Shown in pieces: positions 37,406 to 51,800 of a DNA stretch of 64,000 nt (position 1 is its first letter; the number at the start of each line of letters is the position of its first letter). The translations under genes and the position numbers were made by a program. The notes below the pieces were generated by a model. It made no database searches, had not been told where the DNA came from, and saw only the letters and a program-made list of their open reading frames with translations. The DNA is from Clostridia bacterium (GTDB lineage Bacteria > Bacillota > Clostridia > Oscillospirales > Acutalibacteraceae): the NCBI GenBank assembly GCA_017474045.1, contig JAFUHX010000017.1:1-64000 (forward strand), written 5' to 3'.

Positions 37406-40400
37406 ATGAAAGTTGGAAAAAAAGCGTTAAGTTGCTTGCTGGCTATTATGATGATAGTATCCAGCTGTTCTGTATGCTTCAGTGTTCTCGGCGCAACGAC
37501 CGACACTAAAGACATCTACAACGCAATTGTAATGCACTACGACAGCCTTATGGATGCCATAGACAAGGCAACGGTGGCGGATGAAGCTAAGAGAGATACA
37601 TCCGGCGTACCCGTTAAAAATGGCTCCGTATGGGAGATCAAGAAAGACACCCTGAACGGTGGTTGGCTTGCCGTTTCAAGAGCTATTGCGTCTTATGCCA
37701 AGGGCACAGTAGGCACTAACAAGACCTATGTGGACCTTGTTGACGCCATCAAGGCTGTCGCAGCAGGCTATGCAGGTTCCAACGGACATCCCGTTGCAGA
37801 CTACAACGCTATTCTTGAATATTACAAGTTTGGCTCAACTGCAACAGGCACCTTTGCATCTCAGGACACCGTTACCCTTAACATTGGTACCGGCTTTGAT
37901 TTGCTTGCCTTCAAGGATGTTGCCTCAATTGTTGACAAAACTTATTCAACAGCAGTTCTGAAGTTCACTCCCAAGGGTGAGCTTGCCACAGGCTACACTC
38001 TTTCAACTGCTGATGACATCAGTTTCACAACAACTGACTTTATTGAACCTGATACAGACGTTGCTGCTATCAAGGGCGTTCTTGAGCAATGTATTGCTGC
38101 AGACGCTTTCAAAACATGGTTTAATAAAGCAACTCTCACAACAGATGATCTTGCTGCAATGACTCAGCTCCTCGCTCTCTTTGACACAACAATGGCCATC
38201 ACAGGTCTCGGCTACACAGAAGCTGAAATCTGGGATTACTATGTTGCGCCCGAAGTTAGCAAGACCTATGCTGAAACAAAGGCATGGTATGACGCTGCCG
38301 GTGCAAGAGCTGAAGCAGAGCCCAAGGCTGTGGCTTATAAGACAAGACTTGACGCTCTTATGGCAACAGACCTTACTGCAATGGATGCTGCCGGTCTCTT
38401 TGCTCACAGACAGTCTGTTCAGGCAGTTGTTAATGAAATTGAAAACGACCAGTTCAGCACTCTCGTAATCACTATCCTTAATGAAAAGGAAGCTAACTAT
38501 TACGGTGCAAACGGCTATAAGGTTGAATCATATCTCAAAGAGCTTGGCTTAAAGATTGCCCAGGCTTATGCTCCTTTGTTTGCAGATCAGCTCGTTCAGC
38601 TTGCAACAGAAGCTGATACTCTCAAAACATCAAAGGATGTTGAGCTTGCTGAAGGTCAGACTTGGGAAAGCACACCTGAATATGCTGCTGCTCTTGCATG
38701 GGTAACTGCAGCTTCTGATCTCATTTCTGATATCGACAGCTATGTTCTCGACGGCGCAAGCTTTGCTGACATCGCTGAATGCAAATCAGCTAACGGCAAC
38801 GCTATCACAGAAGCTCTCTACAAAAAGGTAGCTGACGAGATCGGCGTAGTTTCTCTTGATATCTACGGTACTTCATACCTTGAAGACAAGGCTGCCATGG
38901 ATAAGATTATGACTTCTACCATCCTTACAGGTAGAAGCTACAACACTATCTATGAAATTGCTGAAGAATTCAGACTTCTCTATAACAAGGCTGCTCAGCT
39001 CAGAGATGACGCTACAATGCAGGCTGTTTATGCTGCAATTTATCCTGACGGTATTGAAGAATATGCAACATATCTCAACACCATGAAGGCTGCTGCAGCT
39101 CAGTCATATTATGATACCCTCGCTATCGTTGATGCATACTACAGCGAAGGCGGTTCAGTTAAGTATTATAACTTCGAAGGTATTATTGCTCGTGCCGAAT
39201 CAACAAGAAACACATCAGGTACATACGCAACTGTTGCAACCTTCCTCAACAGCACTCCCGCTTATGTTCCCGATGCAGAATTAGAGCAGATTAAGGCTGC
39301 TGATATTTCAGCTCTCTATAATAAGATTTTCGGAACAGACGGTTATTATAACAAGGCTGTTGCTTTCCGTACCGGTCTTAACAATCTTCGTAATCTTGCA
39401 TATCAGCACTCAAATGAGCAGACAGCCGATAAAAAGATCCTTTCCTATATCCTCAGGCAGGAGAATGTTACAGGTTCACAGTACGGCTGGGAAAGCTGCA
39501 TTGGCTCTGTTAGTGTTGACAAGATCCGTGAATTTGTAAATGAAATCGAGCTTGTTCAGCAGACAGGTATTCAGACATCTAACGGCAAGATTACTGCCGG
39601 CGGTATTGAAGACCTTATGACTCTTGCTGTTGAAGATCTTGATAAGATTCTTATTTCTAACGACCTTGGTACCCTCCTTAACTCACTTACAGCTAAAGAA
39701 AATGAAGAAACCGGCGCAACCGTAGGTTTCCTCGGTGTTTGGGGCTTTGATTACACCTTCAAAAACCCCGGTGGCGGAACAACAACGGTTAAAGCAGGTG
39801 ATCCCTGTAAGAACCTTCGTGAATTCCTCATCAACCTTGTTGTTGGTCTTCTTTGGGGCGGTTCACTTCAGACAACACTCTTTACAGCACTTAACGGAGC
39901 TGTAGGCCCTGCTGTTTATAATATTGCAGATACAAATGGTCAGTGTCTGAGTGTTGTAAGTGCCAAAAAGAGCTTGTGGCAGTGGCTTCCCGAGATAACA
40001 CAACGAGCAATTCCCACAATGCCACATCTTTATTATGAAGACTGGAATGGTATTGATAATGTTGCTCAGACTGACGGTGCGAACCTTGAATGGTACAAGT
40101 ATTTCACAGGTGAGGCTTTTAAGATGGGCGGCAATTCAGAATATGACTATACAATGATTCTGAAAGTGCTCCAGAAGGCACCTCTTGATAGAACAGTTTC
40201 CAATCAGAATAATGCTTCCGGTACAAGGGAAATCCGTTCTTATTGGGCTCCGTTCAAGTACAACGATCAGATAGCAAGAGATGACTGTGCTTTGCTTGGC
40301 ACATATTCACGTACTCTTCCTTATACAAGGGGATATGAAATAACACAGGATAAAACTCTTAATGCCAACCTTTGGACAGAGGGAGAGGATCAGCTTCCCT

Positions 40401-42835
40401 TCTGTAATGACGGCGCAAATTGTACTAACCCTGATCACTACTTCAACAGCAAAAAAGCATGGCATATTAATGACTGGAATGATTTCTACAGAACATTTGC
40501 TGTTGCAACCTGCGGTCTCCATGTACCTCTTGCAGAGCTTATGACTAAAAAAGCGCTTCACCCGTCTGATGCTGAGGCATCAAATCTCTTTGCTGAAGCT
40601 GACATTGCTAGTATTAACGCATCTGTTATTACTCAGGAAACTGGTGATGCTCTTTACGACCGTCTCTTTATCCCTCTTTACAGACTTCTCGGTATTGAAG
40701 GTTTCTATAATGCTTCAACAAATCCTGGTGGCTACTACGGTTACGATAAGATCAGAGAAGCTTCTCAGACATGGGCACAAGAAAACAATATGGGCGTTAA
40801 GGTTTCCGGTATTTATAATTCAGGTGTACCTCTTTGGACTTATGTTCTTCAGCCCATTGTATATTGGCTTGAAAATGAGCTTTTCGTAAGACCTGTTCAG
40901 ACAATTGCTGAACTTCTTCCAAACCTTCTTACAATGCTCGAATATGACCAGCTCCTTCCCAAGCTCAGTAATATCAGTCTTTATATCGGTTACACAATTG
41001 ATATAGCTAGCTTTATTGGTGGTAAGATTACTGACCTCAGCCTTTCAGGTATTATTCTTCCTCTTCTCACCGGTTTAGGTATTACTCAGGATGCTCTTAA
41101 GGGCGGTATCAGCGGTCTTCTCTCAGCTCTTCTCGGTGGCGTAAGAACTACAAATCCCAATGAAACTTATACCGATGAAAAGGGAAATACTGTAGCTTAC
41201 AAGTATCTGATGAAGGTGACAAAAGAAGTTGTCACAGATGAATTCGGAAACAAGGTTACTCAGAATGTGACCAGCACAACAGAAAAAGCACAGTGGAAGG
41301 CTTCAAACGGAACAACCTATTATATTAAGACTCCCGGCCTTCTTACTGCTACGCTTTACGGTCTTATGATTCAGGAGGACGATCCTGAAACCAGTGAAAA
41401 CGAAACACTTGAAAATCCCTTCCTTGATTGGATCTTTATGAAGGGCGGAAACACTGCACAGGTACCTCTTCAGATTCCTGTTAACCGCTTTATGGCTGCC
41501 GGTTCACTTAAGGGCGGCGACCATCCCAATAATGAATCGACATCAATTGCCGGTGTTTACGGTTCAGTAACAAACTACCACATTTATGCTGAACCCGGTG
41601 TATCAATGCTCGTTCTCCTCCGTTGGCTTCTCAACGACGGTACTCTTGATGTGCTTATGCCTCTTCTCAGCGGCCTCATCAAGCCCACAGTTGATCCCGA
41701 AACAGGCGAAGAATCAAGCATTCTTGACACAATTATTCCCATTATTGACGGTCAGGCTGATAACCTTATGGCTATCATTATCTGCCTTCTCAATGACTAT
41801 GTTATAACTGCAGAAAAATTCCAGGATCCTGCTCAGGATACAAGTGCCTGGGGTAAATATAACGCTGAAGGAACAGGGTTCGATTCATATCTTAACGAAA
41901 ACGGAACTTCTAAGTTTGCGTTTGGTACTATTCTTAGAAAATACCTCTCTGAAGGTAATGCAAATGTTACTGAACTCGAACTTACTACAGGTAACTTCAC
42001 AGATGCTGACCTTACAGCTAAGGCAGACCTTGCAGTTGCTAACGCAGATAAGCTCATCAACTCTCTTGCAACAACTCTCTTTGTTGCTCTTAAAGATACC
42101 CTTCTCGGTATTGACGCTATCAGAGACCTTGGCTTCGAAGCAGTTATTGAGAAGATGGAAAAATCTATCAACGATCCTACTGCTAAGAAGGTTACTCTTG
42201 AAGACGTTGTTACTGACACAGTAATCGGTAATAACCTTGTTGATATCATCATGAATCTCGTATTCGGTAACGGCCTTCCCACTAAGGCTAAGCTCGCAGA
42301 CGGAACTCAGATTCAGGCTCATACCGACGGTCAGAAGATGTCTCAGACATATACTGACGGACAGGGCGTAACAAAAACAACAGAATATTACATCACAGCA
42401 GGTAGCGATTCTGCTCCTCTTGCCTACGATGAAAAGGGTGACGTTGAAATCGTACGCCAGGTTAAGTATGCCCTTGATGCAGACGGTAACGAAACTGACA
42501 GAATCGAAGGCTTCGTAGTTAACGAAGGTCTCCTCGGTGGCTTATTCGGTGATCCTGAAAGCATTCTTAACAAGGTTCTTGACGCACTCGGTGACTTCAA
42601 CCTTGACATCAGCCCCGTAGGCTTCTATGACATCTGGACCAGCACTGCAACAAGCGGCCAGAATACCCAGCTTGCTCAGTGGCTCAAAACCCAGGCTGAA
42701 AGATTCACAGGCAAGACACTTACTACGGCAAGTGCAAGAACAGAGCTTAAAAACATGACATGGGGTGACATTCGTGCACCTAAGGGAACAACATGGTTTG
42801 ATGCAGACACCACCGATATGAATGTTAAGTTCGAC
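37406..42835 (+). other. Non-repeated N-terminal region of the second giant protein
   Basis: Residues 1 to about 1,810. After the signal peptide comes Ala-, Leu- and Lys/Glu-rich sequence predicted to be helical (to about residue 840). A more mixed part with several Trp and Cys follows (about 850-1,080), for example FCNDGANCTNPDHYF. From about residue 1,085 (LYDRLFIPLYRLLG) the Leu-rich style of the repeats begins in degenerate form, with GVSMLVLLRWLLNDGTLDVL near residue 1,400. Confidence 0.6.
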
Positions 42836-45800
42836 CGCTTCGGTGAAATGATTTGCGACCTTCTCTATCCCCTTAACCCCATCCTTGCTTTCCTTCTTTC
42901 AGGTCAGGACATTATCCTCTTCGACGAGCTTAAGCTCCAGGGTGAAAACGGCTATTCAAAGGGCATCGTTGCCATTCTTGAAGCTCTTGGTCTTAACACA
43001 GCTTGTATGAGCCAGAACAGCTTCGATAACTATGTTTATACAGCTGCTGTAAATACAAGCCCTGTTGGTTACACGAATGAAACAGACGTTAATGTTGACA
43101 ACCTTTCAAAGGGTACAACAACAAAGGACGGCGAAACAATCACCAAGAGATTCGCTGTAACCAAGAACTCACCCCTTAAGCCTCTCATTGTTGCAATCAA
43201 AGAGCTTCTTATCGGTAGCGGCGACGTTAACGGTCTCCTTGACACACCTCTCACCGTTCTCTTCTCAAAGCTTCCAAACGTTGCATACAACCTCTATCTC
43301 TTCCCGGGTGAAAACGGAAAGAACACCTGCAACTTCTCAATTGCAGTTAAGAACCTTATTTCTCCTGTAACTAAGATTCTTGAAATCGTTGACCCCGTTC
43401 TTGCTAGACTTGTTAACCTTGATATCAACGAGCTTCTTGACTCCTTCCTTGATATCGAGGCACTCGTTAATAACCTTATCGGCGGCCTTGTTGGCGGCGG
43501 TGAAGAAGGTCAGGCTACAAGCATTTCAATCTTTGACTTCGGTAAGCTTGCTGCTGACTCTTCAACAATTAACCTTAATGCAACAACCTATCGTGACGGC
43601 TTCACTAAGTTTGCTAAGTTTGAAGGTTCACCCGGTAAATTCTTCATCACTCTTATCAGAACTCTTCTCACAAAAGACATTGTTGACGCAATCGGCGGTC
43701 TTGTTGAAGGAATCTTCAATAAAGAAGGCACAGACAAATCTGAAGAAGAGCTTGAAGCTGACCAGAGAGTAAGAGACATTATTAAGATGGTTTCAACCAA
43801 CCTCTGCAAAGCAGACCCCAAAGGTGAGCTTCAAGGCGGAGCCTACGTTGACTACCTCACCAGCATTATTATTGACATTCTCACAGACTATCTTCCCGAT
43901 GACGGCGAATTCTATTTCTATGAAATCATCAACCGTGTTGATGAAGAACTTCTTAAAGCAGAAGACCAGATTGAAGCAATGTCTGACGATAACTTCGGAA
44001 TTAAGCATGACGGCTATGACTGGGCAACTAAACCCGTTGATGAAAACGGTAATGTTCTCTTCACAGAAGCTAAGGTTAACGAAACAATCGAAAACCTCGA
44101 CCATGTAATCCGTAAGGCTGTTCCAGACGTTCTTGAAACTCTTCAGGCAAACGGCGTAATCGGCGGCGACCTTGCTGCAACTCTTCAGGGCGAAAAAGGT
44201 CTTTGGGGACTTGTTCAGGGACTCCTTGGCGACCTCCTTCTTAAAGACGATTTCTTAACATCTATTGCTAACCTTCTTGCCGGTCTCCTCGGAAAATCCG
44301 GTGACACAGGTACAACAGGTGTTATTCAGCAAGCCCTTAAATCAGCTGGCTTTGACATTACCTTTGATGCTTTCCTCTACGAAAAGGATAAAGACGGTAA
44401 AATTGACAAGTCAAAGAAAACAGTTCTCTTCGATTACTTCACCTATGGCTTCATGATGGATGCTGACGGCAACCTTATTGATGCAACTGAAAATCCCGGC
44501 TACGATATGTATAAGCTCGCAGACGGAACAGAAGCTGAACTCACATGGGCTCAGGTATATCGGAACCACAGCGTTATTGCTTATGAATTCGACAAGAATG
44601 GCGAACTCGTAATGGAAAACGGCGCACCTAAATATCAGGCTACTCAGGTTCAGATTACCCGTGACGACGTTCTCACAAACGAAAACGGCGACAAAGTTAC
44701 CGAATACAAATATTTCGTTGTTGATGAAAACGGCGAAGCAACATCAGAAGTAATCTGGCTCACTGAATCCGGCAAAACAGAATGTGTTGTTGGAAATGTA
44801 ACCAAAACTATTACTGCCGCAACCAAGGATAAGAAGGTTGTTGACGAAGACGGCAACGAAACTAACGAAACAGTTTACGACAGAGTTCTTCTTTCAACAG
44901 CATATCCTCAGGCAACTGAAAACGGTAAGTATAAATATACCTATAAAGACGCTGATGGCGTTGAGCAAACCTATCTTGCTGATTATCAGCAGCTTAAGGT
45001 TCTCAACAGCGGCGAAAAAGACGACGAGGGTAAAGACATTTACTATACCCTTACTGCAGTGTACTCAGAAGACACAGCTGCAAGAGCTTGGTCTTGGGGT
45101 GTTGACGAAATTGTTGCTGAAGAAGGCGGCAGAGACGAATTCACTCTTAAGAAGATTGAAATTGTTAACATTCTTTGGGATGTTCTTAAGCCCTTCGCTA
45201 ATGTATTCTCAACTCTCTTCGCCGGCGACGCTCTCAAACTCTTCGATAAAACTCTCAACATCGAAGGCGGCTTCGGATATAAAGACTATATCCTTCCCTT
45301 AATGCGCGCATTCGGTCTTGACGCAATCATTTCTCAGCTTGGTCAGGATAAGCTTTCTAGTCTCACAACTGAGGACGCTGAAGGTCAGACTATCACTGCC
45401 CTTATGACAGCTGAGCAATATAAAGAATATGCTTATGCAGACGACGGTTCACTTGATGTTGACGGACTTGGAACAGCAGTTAAGAATATCGTTAACTACG
45501 TATTCTATTTCGTTGAAATCCTTTGCAACTATCCTGTTGAAACCCTTGCAACTGCACTTCCCACTCTTGCATACTTCTTATATGCAGACGGTCTTACAAC
45601 AATTGTAAGTAACGTTCTCGTTCCCATCACAACTCTCACAAACAGACTTAAAGAAATCATTGACCTTGACATCAACGCTCTTGGTGCAGGTTTAGTTGAC
45701 ATGCTTGCAACAGGCGACTGGGAGAACTTCCAGGTTGCTCTTGAAGGCTTCATGTATATCGATCCCGACACCGGCGAACTTGTTACAAACGTCAATGAAG

Positions 45801-48800
45801 ACCTTTCACTCACCTATTCACTTCTTTCACTTATAACAAACCTTGAATTCGATCTTTCAGGTATTGTTGGTAAAGATGATCAATACGGTGGAAAATACGG
45901 TATCGTTCTCTTCCTTAACAAAGAAAATGAACATCTTGCTAAGGAATACATGAAGACAGCTGATGAGCTTGAAAAAGAAGACGCTGTTGCTAACGCTGAC
46001 CAGATCGATCAGCTTCGTCAGCAGGCAAGAGACTGCCGTGCAGGTACTCTTAAGGGCTTCCTCAAGGCAATTGCTGCTCTCGGCGATCCCGTAAGCGAAC
46101 ACACAGATGTTGCACATTCCTATATTGCAGCTAACTACAGAGACTATGTATATGTTTCATCAACCGGTGAAGTTCACGTAAGTAAAGCAGAAGTTCTCAT
46201 GTTCCTTCTTGACTTTATCTTCGAAAACCGCACTCTTAAGGAAGTACTCGGTTCACTTCTCGGCTATGACATCACAGACGAAAACACAACCGACGCTGAA
46301 CTTCTTGATGAAATCATTACAAACGTATTCAACAATCCCAATGCACTTGTTGACCTCATCGTTTCTCTTCTCACAGACTACGAGGTTCAGGAACTCGTTG
46401 ATGTTACCCTCACAGAGCTCGAAGCTGAAAATCACTTTGAGTTCTATGAAGACGCAGGCTTCGAAACACACGAAGAAGTTATTAAGCATAACGAAACAGT
46501 TTCTGAAGAAGAAAGAGTAACAGAAATTTCTCGTGTTAAGACTTCTGCAACCATCGATAACCTCGACGGTCTTGTTGGAACAATTCTTAACCTCTTCAAA
46601 GAAGATCTCACTGCGCAGGATGATCCCACAACTGCTGAAAACGAAGAAGGTCTCTTCGCAACCTTCGGTCTTACTGCAGACGACGATATTACTCTCCAGG
46701 CTCTCGTTGATGCAATTTTTGAAACCTATCTCTATGACGATAAGGGTCTCAACAGCATCATGGATATGCTCATCGGCCTCCTCGGCGGTGAAAGCTCAGC
46801 TCAGATTGTTAACATCGTTCTTGATATTCTCGCAGGTGCAGGCTATGACCTCACACCTCAGGCCTTCAAGACAAACGTTCCTCAGCTTGCAGAAACAATC
46901 GGCGACGCTAAGTCTTGGGACGAAGTTGTTAAGGCTAACTCTAAGTATCAGTATGTTGTTAAGGACGCAGAAGGCAAAGTAACTGCAACATACTTTGCAG
47001 ATGAAGCCGGTCTTACAAAGCTCGACCACGATGATGATGCAACAACAGAAGAAATCGCTGTAATTGCAGATATGGTTGAAGAACAGGTTAGCCGCAAGGT
47101 TGATAAGCAGATTACTGACGAAGAAACCGGCGAAACCTCAACCAAGAAGGTAACAGAATATAAATACACCTATTCAGTTGAAGCTGCAGACGGCTCACTT
47201 GTTGACAAAGAAGTATGGCTTGAAGAAGCAGGTAAAACTGAATGGATCGAAACACCCGATAATGAAGAAACAACAGACGTAAACGAAGAAGTTAAACATC
47301 TCGTTGAGGCTGAAATGGTTGAAACTGACAAGCAGAAGACTGCTGTTAAGATCAACGCAACATGGGGCCTTCAGACTCGCGACGACTTCGTAGATATGCT
47401 CTGGAACTGCATCAGCCCGCTTGCTCCCGTATTTGCAGCACTCTTCTGCGAAGGCAATCTTACAATCTTTGATAAGATCACCATTAAGGGCTCTGCCGGC
47501 TATGAAGGCTTCGTTCTTCCTCTCATCAAGGCTCTCGGAATCCCCGTTCTCAAGGCAAACAAGAACGCTGACGGAACATGGTCAGACGACCTTGGAACAG
47601 AACATGAAAACGAAGGCGAACTCTTCCTTTCAGCTGATAAGTATATCGACACCTATGCTGAATACAAAACAGCTGTTTACGGTGCTGACGGAATCTTCGG
47701 AACAGGAGACGACAACGCAAAGGTAATGCTCACAACAATTACTGACGCTCTCTTTGCTCTTGTTGATTCACTTTGCGCAAGACCCGTTAACACTATTCTC
47801 ACAATCCTTCCCTATCTTGCTCACTTCATTGAAAGCGACGGCATTGACACAATTCTCGGAAATCTCCTTGTTCCTGTTTCAACAATCACTTCAATGATCG
47901 ACAAGATCTATGAAATCGACCTTCTCGCCATGATCAAAGATCTCCTCAGAGGAATAATCAAAGACATGAACGACAAGGCTGGTAAAACATCAGACAGCAC
48001 CGAACCTGAAGATCAGGAAACAACCGGTGGTGCAGCTGCCGCATACGTTCTTAACGCAGTTGAAACAGCTGAAGAAGAAAGCACATCAACAGGCCTTGAA
48101 GATGCAATTTCAGCTCTCACAGAGCCCGATGCAGCTCTTGACCTCAGCGGCGGCGACAGCAAAAACTATAAATTCAAAGATATCATCGCAGACCTTATTG
48201 ACGGTATTTCAATTAACGGAACTAAGCTCTCTGATATCATCGACTCACAGACAATCTTCGTTAATATCGCTTCAACAGCTTGGCTTCCTGCTCTTACAAA
48301 CGATAACGGCGAAACCGTTAGATATGCCGGACAGAAAGTAACTGTTACAATTGACGAAGGCAGACGCAGTGGTTCTTACGCTAAGTCTGAAGCAACAGTT
48401 TATACAGTTGACCGTGAATCCGTTCTTATCAACGTTCTTAACGATATCGTATTCACAGACGGTATCCGCGACCTTCTCGGCAACCTTCTTAAGTTCGACT
48501 TCAGCACTGAAAAGATGACCACTCTCACAGAAGAAGACTCTAACTATCTCCTTACAGTTCTTCTCTATGGCGTATTTGAAGATCCCGAAGCTCTTGAAAG
48601 ACTTCTCGTTGACCTTCTCTCCTGGTATGAAGTTGAATATCAGGATGCAAGAGTTTCAGGTAAAGACTTCACAGGTGTTGCAACAACTGAACCTATTGAC
48701 TACGAAACAATCGGTCTTGATAAGGCTCAGATGGAACAGCTTCCTGCTGACTTCGATTCTCTCATTGCTAAGATCGTTCCCGCAGTTATCGGCATGCTTC

Positions 48801-51800
48801 CCGAAGATGCACTTGGCGACATCAAGCTTTCCGGTGCAAACATGGAAGAAATGGTACACAACCTTCTTGTTGACCTTATGACAGACAAGGAAGTTGAAAA
48901 CGACGAAGGCGAAAAAGAAATGAAGTATGGCTTCGCTACTCAGCTTATCCAGCTTCTTGCAGGCCTTCTCGGCGGAAACGCAACAGTTGCATCAATCCTT
49001 CCCATGATTCCCGAAATCATTCCCGGCGTGGAACTTGAACTTAAGGAATTCAAGAAGGCTAACGCAGCTCTCAACACCTACTTCAAAGACTATGACACAT
49101 GGGCAGACGCTTATGAAGGTCTTAAGACAGTTAAGAAGTATGTTGCTCCTGAAGAACCCGCAGCAGACTATGTTGCTCCTCCTTATGAAGAAGGAACACT
49201 CAATCTCTATGCAACTAGCGACGACAAGCCCGTTGCTGAATATGCTCTTAACGATAAGGATGAAAAGATTCCTGTTTACGCTAACGGCACTAAGGTAACT
49301 GACGCTTGGGGCAGTGAATGGTACACATCTGCAGGTTCAGCAGCTACTAAGGATGAAGAGCCTCTTGAAAACACTTATGTTGTTAAGACAGTTGACGGAA
49401 AGATTGTTTATCAGTATCAGTATGAACTCATTCTTACTAACACTGACTCCTTCGGAATTGAAACATATAAAGATGTTCTCGATCTCGTTTCAAACATTCT
49501 CACTCCGCTTGCTCCCATCCTCAGATTCCTTCTTACAGAAATGAATCTCGTTCTTCTTGACGGTGTAACTCTCACCGGCGGCGACGGATACGACAGATTT
49601 ATTATTCCTCTCTTCGAAGTTCTCGGCGTTGACGAATATATCGGAGAAGATAAGTTCCTTGACAAGCACGCATTCGCTGCTCTCGATAATGCTGCATTCA
49701 CTGCAAAGGTTATCGAATACATCGATGCACTCATTTCAATGGTAGTAACAACTCCGATTCAGACAATCGTTGACCTCGTTCCTCAGCTTGTATTCTTCAT
49801 CTATTCAGATGGACTCGCTCAGGCAGTTGAACAGCTTGTTGCTCCTCTTCTTACCCTCGTTGACATGGTTAACGACATTACAGCTAAAGAAGTTGTAATT
49901 GAAGGCAGAGACGACGCTCTTGTTGCTCTCGACATCGTTGGTCTTATCACAGACCTCATCAACGATAACCTTCTCGTTCCCAACAACATTGCTGAAGTTG
50001 AAGGCTTCTACGGAAGCAACGGTCTCATCGAAAGAATTCTTACCGGTTCAGGTCTTGAAGCTCTTCTTCAGGGACTTCTCGACAATGCTAACGCATGGAA
50101 GTATGCTTATGAATACACCATTCCTAAGGAAGAGATTCAGGACGCAACCAAGGACGAAGTTGTAACTGTTTACTTCAACAAAGCCGACCTTGACGGCGCT
50201 GCTCACGTTCCTACAACCGGCAATGGTAAAGATAAGACCTTCTATCTTACTGCTGTTCCCGAAAAGAATAAGGCAGACATCAGCCTTGGTCTTGATAAGA
50301 ACGGCGACGGAACAATCGACGAAAAGCAGCTTGAAGGTATCTTTGCATGGATCATCAGCAAGACCTGCACAATCGAAGATGTTGACACCGTTCGCTACTT
50401 CGACGCAACAGTTAAATCAGGTTCTCGTCAGGTTAAGGGCGTTGTAGCTAACCGCGCTGATACTCTCGTTCAGATTATCTCTGAAACACTTCTCGGCGGC
50501 GATATGCTCACAAGTCTTCTCAACAGCTTCGGCGTGAAGCTTGACGACACAGTCAAGACAATTCTTGAAGCAGTTACCGGCGAAAACAGATATGTAATCT
50601 TCGTAGTTCTTCTCAAATACTTCAACGAATATGACGTTGAAACAATGGTAATGGACTACTTGTCATTCGAAAAGGTTGAATATGCTTATGAAACCTATGT
50701 CGATGGAACAAAGCTCACTCAGCGCAAGCTCAGAAGAGCTATTAAGAAGCTCGACGGCTCAATTCTCACAATAGTTCCCGAACTCATTCCTCTTCTTGAA
50801 GAAAATGAAACAATTAAGGCACTCATTGAAAAGATTGGCGGTTACACCGGCCAGAGCCTGAAGGATCTCGTTCATGAACTTCTTGAAGCTTATGCTTTCA
50901 ATGACCAGACCATGAATCAGCTTATGGGTCTTCTTATCGGTCTCCTTGGCGGCGAAGATCTTGAAGGAACACTTTCAACTGTTCTTCCTCTCGTTAAGGA
51001 TATCGTTGGAATCGACATCACACCTTATGGCTTCTATCAGGCAACAACATCTGACGCTATCAAAGCGTATATGGAAGCTGCCTTCGCAGCCTTCGTATCA
51101 GAACCTGTTGTTGACGAAAACGGTGAAGTTGTTCTCGCTGAAGACGGAACACCTAAGATGACAACCGTTCAGGATGACTTCACATGGACAGATCTTGCAA
51201 AATTCTATACCGTAAATGTTTACTCATACAACGAAGTTGAAACAACAACCAAGTATGAATACACCTACGAAAAAGATGGCAAGACCGAATATTACTACGA
51301 CGTTGAAGACGACGCAGAAAAGATTAAGATTGACGATGTAGAATACACCCTTACTGCCTCTGAGGTAGATGACGCTCACGTTACTAAGGACTTCTACTCA
51401 TACACAACCAACTATAAATATACTCGCTCAGATCTCGGAGAAAACACAGCTGTTGAAGGCGTTGACGGCAAGGTATGGTTCCCCTATGAACAGGCAACAG
51501 ACGCTGACGGCAAGCTTCTCTGGGCAGACGAAGCTAACGGTATCCCCGAAGCTAAGACTGAAAAAGTTCTTGATGAAGACGGCAACGAAACAGGCGAAAC
51601 AGTTAAGGTTCGCGCAACAAGAGTTAACGCTCTTGAAGGCGACGAAGCATTCGCTTGGGGTATTGACCGTGCAGCATCTCGCGGCGGCTATGATGGCGCT
51701 AAGAATGCATTCATCGATATTCTTGCAGGAATCGTTGTTCCTCTTGAAGGTGTTCTCAACTTCCTTCTCAGAGGCGAATCTCTCATGATTCTTCCCGACG

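Noticed and set aside
37406..37510. Lipoprotein signal in the second giant protein (VSSC near residue 20)
   Set aside because: A lipobox-like match exists, but the following SVCFSVLGA is a typical signal peptidase I end; lipoprotein processing is not favoured, though not excluded.
43300..43315. TTCCCGGGTGAAA as a Noc-binding site
   Set aside because: The right arm does not match the palindrome beyond the CCCGGG core.
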